Source of the DNA: Faecalimonas sp.
Lineage (GTDB): Bacteria > Bacillota > Clostridia > Lachnospirales > Lachnospiraceae
Length of the DNA stretch: 6,628 nucleotides
Reading direction: 5' to 3'
Assembly: GCA_020024645.1 (NCBI GenBank)
Contig: JAHHTN010000092.1
Location: 1 to 6,628 of the forward strand
This document shows positions 5,283-6,628 of this stretch, in pieces. A model generated the notes under the pieces. It was not told the origin of the DNA. It worked only from the letters and a program-made list of their open reading frames with translations, and did no database searches. The translations under genes and the position numbers were made by a program. Numbering within the stretch: the stretch's first letter is position 1; every line of letters starts with the position of its first letter.

Positions 5283-6299
5283 ATGAATTGGGGAAAAATT
5301 AACATTCAAATATTTGCTAATAAGCAGGTGGATTTATCTCCTGGAGAACAAGCTAGATATACTAATACAATAATGACAAAGCTAGGGGGAGCAAACAAAA
5401 TGCCTTTAGAGGGCTGGTTTGCTAAATCTCAAAGTAATAATGCGGGATATTCTGTGTTTTATGTTGGAGGAAAATTAGCAGCAAGAGATAGAACTTCAAA
5501 CTTTAACGGAACTGACAACAACTTTAAAGATGTTGCAGGAGTAGATGCAGGAAAATTAATAACTTCAATCAGAATAACACCGACAGCAATAGAAACACCA
5601 CTATGGGTAGATGATAGAGACTTTGACAAATCTCAACTAAATGAAGAAAGTAAAATAGCAGAAATTCAAGTTGAATCTATCCATAATAAATTAGATGAAA
5701 GAATATGTAAACTTTTTAAAGATACCGCAGATAATAAAAAAAGAACTGTAAAAGATAACAATAATCAAGATGTTCAAATAACTGTTCCAGAAGGCAATTT
5801 CTTTGGAGATAAAGCCAAAATATTTAATGATGTAGCTCAAATAAAAGCTTTCAAAAGAATGATGAGAAAAGCTAAGAAAATGGCAAAAGCAACAAATAAA
5901 AGAATATGTATTTGTGCTGGTGATGACGGAATAACAGAATTAATGGACTGTGATAAATTCACAAATAAGGATTGGGTAAACATTTCAGGAGAAACACCTA
6001 ATCAAAATGGCGAACCATTACAAAAACTATGTGGTGGATATGTAGAAGAGTTATTTAACTTTGATAATGTATTCTACTCTTCAGGTTCAGAAACAGAGGG
6101 TAAAATAATAGTATTTGTAGAAGAAACATTTGGACAAGACAATAAGTCAATAAATATAAAACCTACAATAGAACATATAAGCTTCAAAAAAGCATATTTC
6201 TTAGATGTAGAAGTATCAAATGCAACAGAGTTATTACAAGGAGAAGGGTTCTTTGTATTCTCATATAAAAAAGATACTGCACCAGGAATTGGTGGGTAA
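5283..6299 (+). CDS. Probable major capsid protein (podovirus type)
   Basis: This 338-residue protein is the likely coat protein of the icosahedral head, close in size to T7 gp10A. It follows portal and scaffold in the usual order. The N-terminal part contains MNWGKINIQIFANKQ, sharing the NIQIFA motif with the scaffold. ITPTAIETPLWVDDRDFD (about residues 99-116), then SIHNKLDERICKLFKD, matches the podoviral coat pattern 'I.ID..l.....vdd.D......d.......g..la...D..i...l'. The protein ends with a strand-like stretch (EGFFVFSYKKDTAPGIGG) resembling the end of such coats. ATG 5283 is given as the start by convention and places NIQIFA at nearly the same position as in the scaffold. However, the Shine-Dalgarno at 5234-5240 favours an ATA start at 5247, adding MNNKNLVVDHSK. 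A terminator follows. The capsid role is well supported by context; fold assignment is by pattern. Confidence 0.75.
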   Translation: MNWGKINIQIFANKQVDLSPGEQARYTNTIMTKLGGANKMPLEGWFAKSQSNNAGYSVFYVGGKLAARDRTSNFNGTDNNFKDVAGVDAGKLITSIRITPTAIETPLWVDDRDFDKSQLNEESKIAEIQVESIHNKLDERICKLFKDTADNKKRTVKDNNNQDVQITVPEGNFFGDKAKIFNDVAQIKAFKRMMRKAKKMAKATNKRICICAGDDGITELMDCDKFTNKDWVNISGETPNQNGEPLQKLCGGYVEELFNFDNVFYSSGSETEGKIIVFVEETFGQDNKSINIKPTIEHISFKKAYFLDVEVSNATELLQGEGFFVFSYKKDTAPGIGG

Positions 6300-6330
6300 A
6301 GAAATTATTAAAAGTGTATATTAAAAATTG

Positions 6331-6363
6331 AATAGCAGGGAAAAAAATAACCCTGCTATTTTT
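6331..6363 (+). terminator. Intrinsic (rho-independent) terminator after the capsid gene
   Basis: AATAGCAGGG (6331-6340) and CCCTGCTATT (6351-6360) form a perfect 10-bp stem around an A-rich 10-base loop, followed by TTT to make a run of five T. It lies 31 bases past the capsid stop. Since another gene with a good ribosome binding site starts soon after, it probably reduces rather than abolishes downstream transcription, keeping capsid mRNA in excess. T7 has a comparable terminator after gene 10. Confidence 0.85.
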
Positions 6364-6379
6364 ATAAAAGGAGAAAAAA

Positions 6380-6628
6380 ATGGTAATAAAAAAGTTAAGA
6401 GCCAAAAAAAACAGAGCTAGAGCATTAGGAATAAAGTATAGTGGGGATAATGTTTCAGAAATAAATCAGTTTACAGGATATAATTTTTTAGAAGAAAAAA
6501 ATCACGAGTATTTAAAGTGCCAGTCATCAGGAATAAAAATAGAAAAAAATGATTGGGTAATAGTAGACACAATGAGTTTTTTACTAATAAATGTTATGAC
6601 AGAAGAAAAAATGCAAAAATTATATGAT
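6380..6628 (+). CDS. Small phage protein of the 'GDN...F...GDWI' type, function unknown (3' partial)
   Basis: An ATG at 6380, 6 bases after AAAGGAG (6367-6373), opens a frame of 83 codons still open at the window end. The protein reads MVIKKLRAKKNRARALGIKY, then SGDNVSEINQFTGYNF, a strand, then IKIEKNDWVIVDTMSFLLINVMTEEKMQKLYD. This follows a small phage protein pattern I recall from many genomes: 'a..i.ytGdN..ei..F', then a strand, then 'v..GDwiv......f.v.....F...Y'. Members are about 80-100 residues, so only a few residues are probably missing. Their biochemical role is not known to me. The location after the capsid terminator would otherwise be expected to hold head-tail adaptor or tail genes. 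Confidence 0.6.
   Translation, partial: MVIKKLRAKKNRARALGIKYSGDNVSEINQFTGYNFLEEKNHEYLKCQSSGIKIEKNDWVIVDTMSFLLINVMTEEKMQKLYD

Noticed and set aside
1..6628. CRISPR array, tRNA genes, insertion sequences, retroelement or diversity-generating repeat
   Set aside because: No regularly spaced repeats, tRNA-like cloverleaf, transposase or reverse transcriptase motifs, or template/variable repeat pair were seen in reading both strands.

Overview
The window reads as the replication-to-head region of a tailed phage or prophage from a low-GC bacterium. Apart from the first 95 bases, the DNA is very AT-rich, with heavy use of AGA, ATA, AAA and TTA codons. All genes lie on the + strand, packed end to end with strong purine-rich ribosome binding sites (AAGGAG, AAGGTGGTG). 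Nine stop codons are visible in this AT-rich part (eight TAA, one TAG, no TGA), and Trp is written as TGG. This fits the standard bacterial code in a host such as a fusobacterium or a low-GC firmicute. The host assignment is inference from composition only.

Layout. Positions 1-95 are GC-rich (61 of 95 bases) and look foreign to the rest; they hold the possible 3' end of a gene stopping at 96-98. Then follow: a probable rolling-circle-type replication initiator (117-1187); a probable terminase small subunit (1175-1663); a GNAT-like protein (1665-2129); a 121-base gap rich in inverted repeats; a small helical protein (2251-2493); a portal protein of the T7-like head-to-tail connector type (2493-3998); two small unknown proteins (4014-4328 and 4318-4539); a probable scaffolding protein (4532-5227); the probable major capsid protein (5283-6299); an intrinsic terminator (6331-6363); and the start of a further gene cut by the window end (6380-6628).

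How it works together. The portal, scaffold and capsid proteins would build a podovirus-type procapsid in the same order as T7 genes 8, 9 and 10, with a terminator after the capsid gene as in T7. The small terminase would recognise the DNA to be packaged. No large terminase (ATPase/nuclease) gene is present between the small terminase and the portal, where it is usually found. A replication initiator sits where early genes would not normally be.

Points most worth a second look: the pairing of a gene II/X-like replication initiator with a podovirus head module that lacks an adjacent large terminase; the abrupt GC-rich junction at position 95/96; the structured gap at 2119-2212; and the capsid gene, whose near-perfect Shine-Dalgarno sequence faces an in-frame ATA codon rather than the nearest ATG, which lies 42 bases further on.
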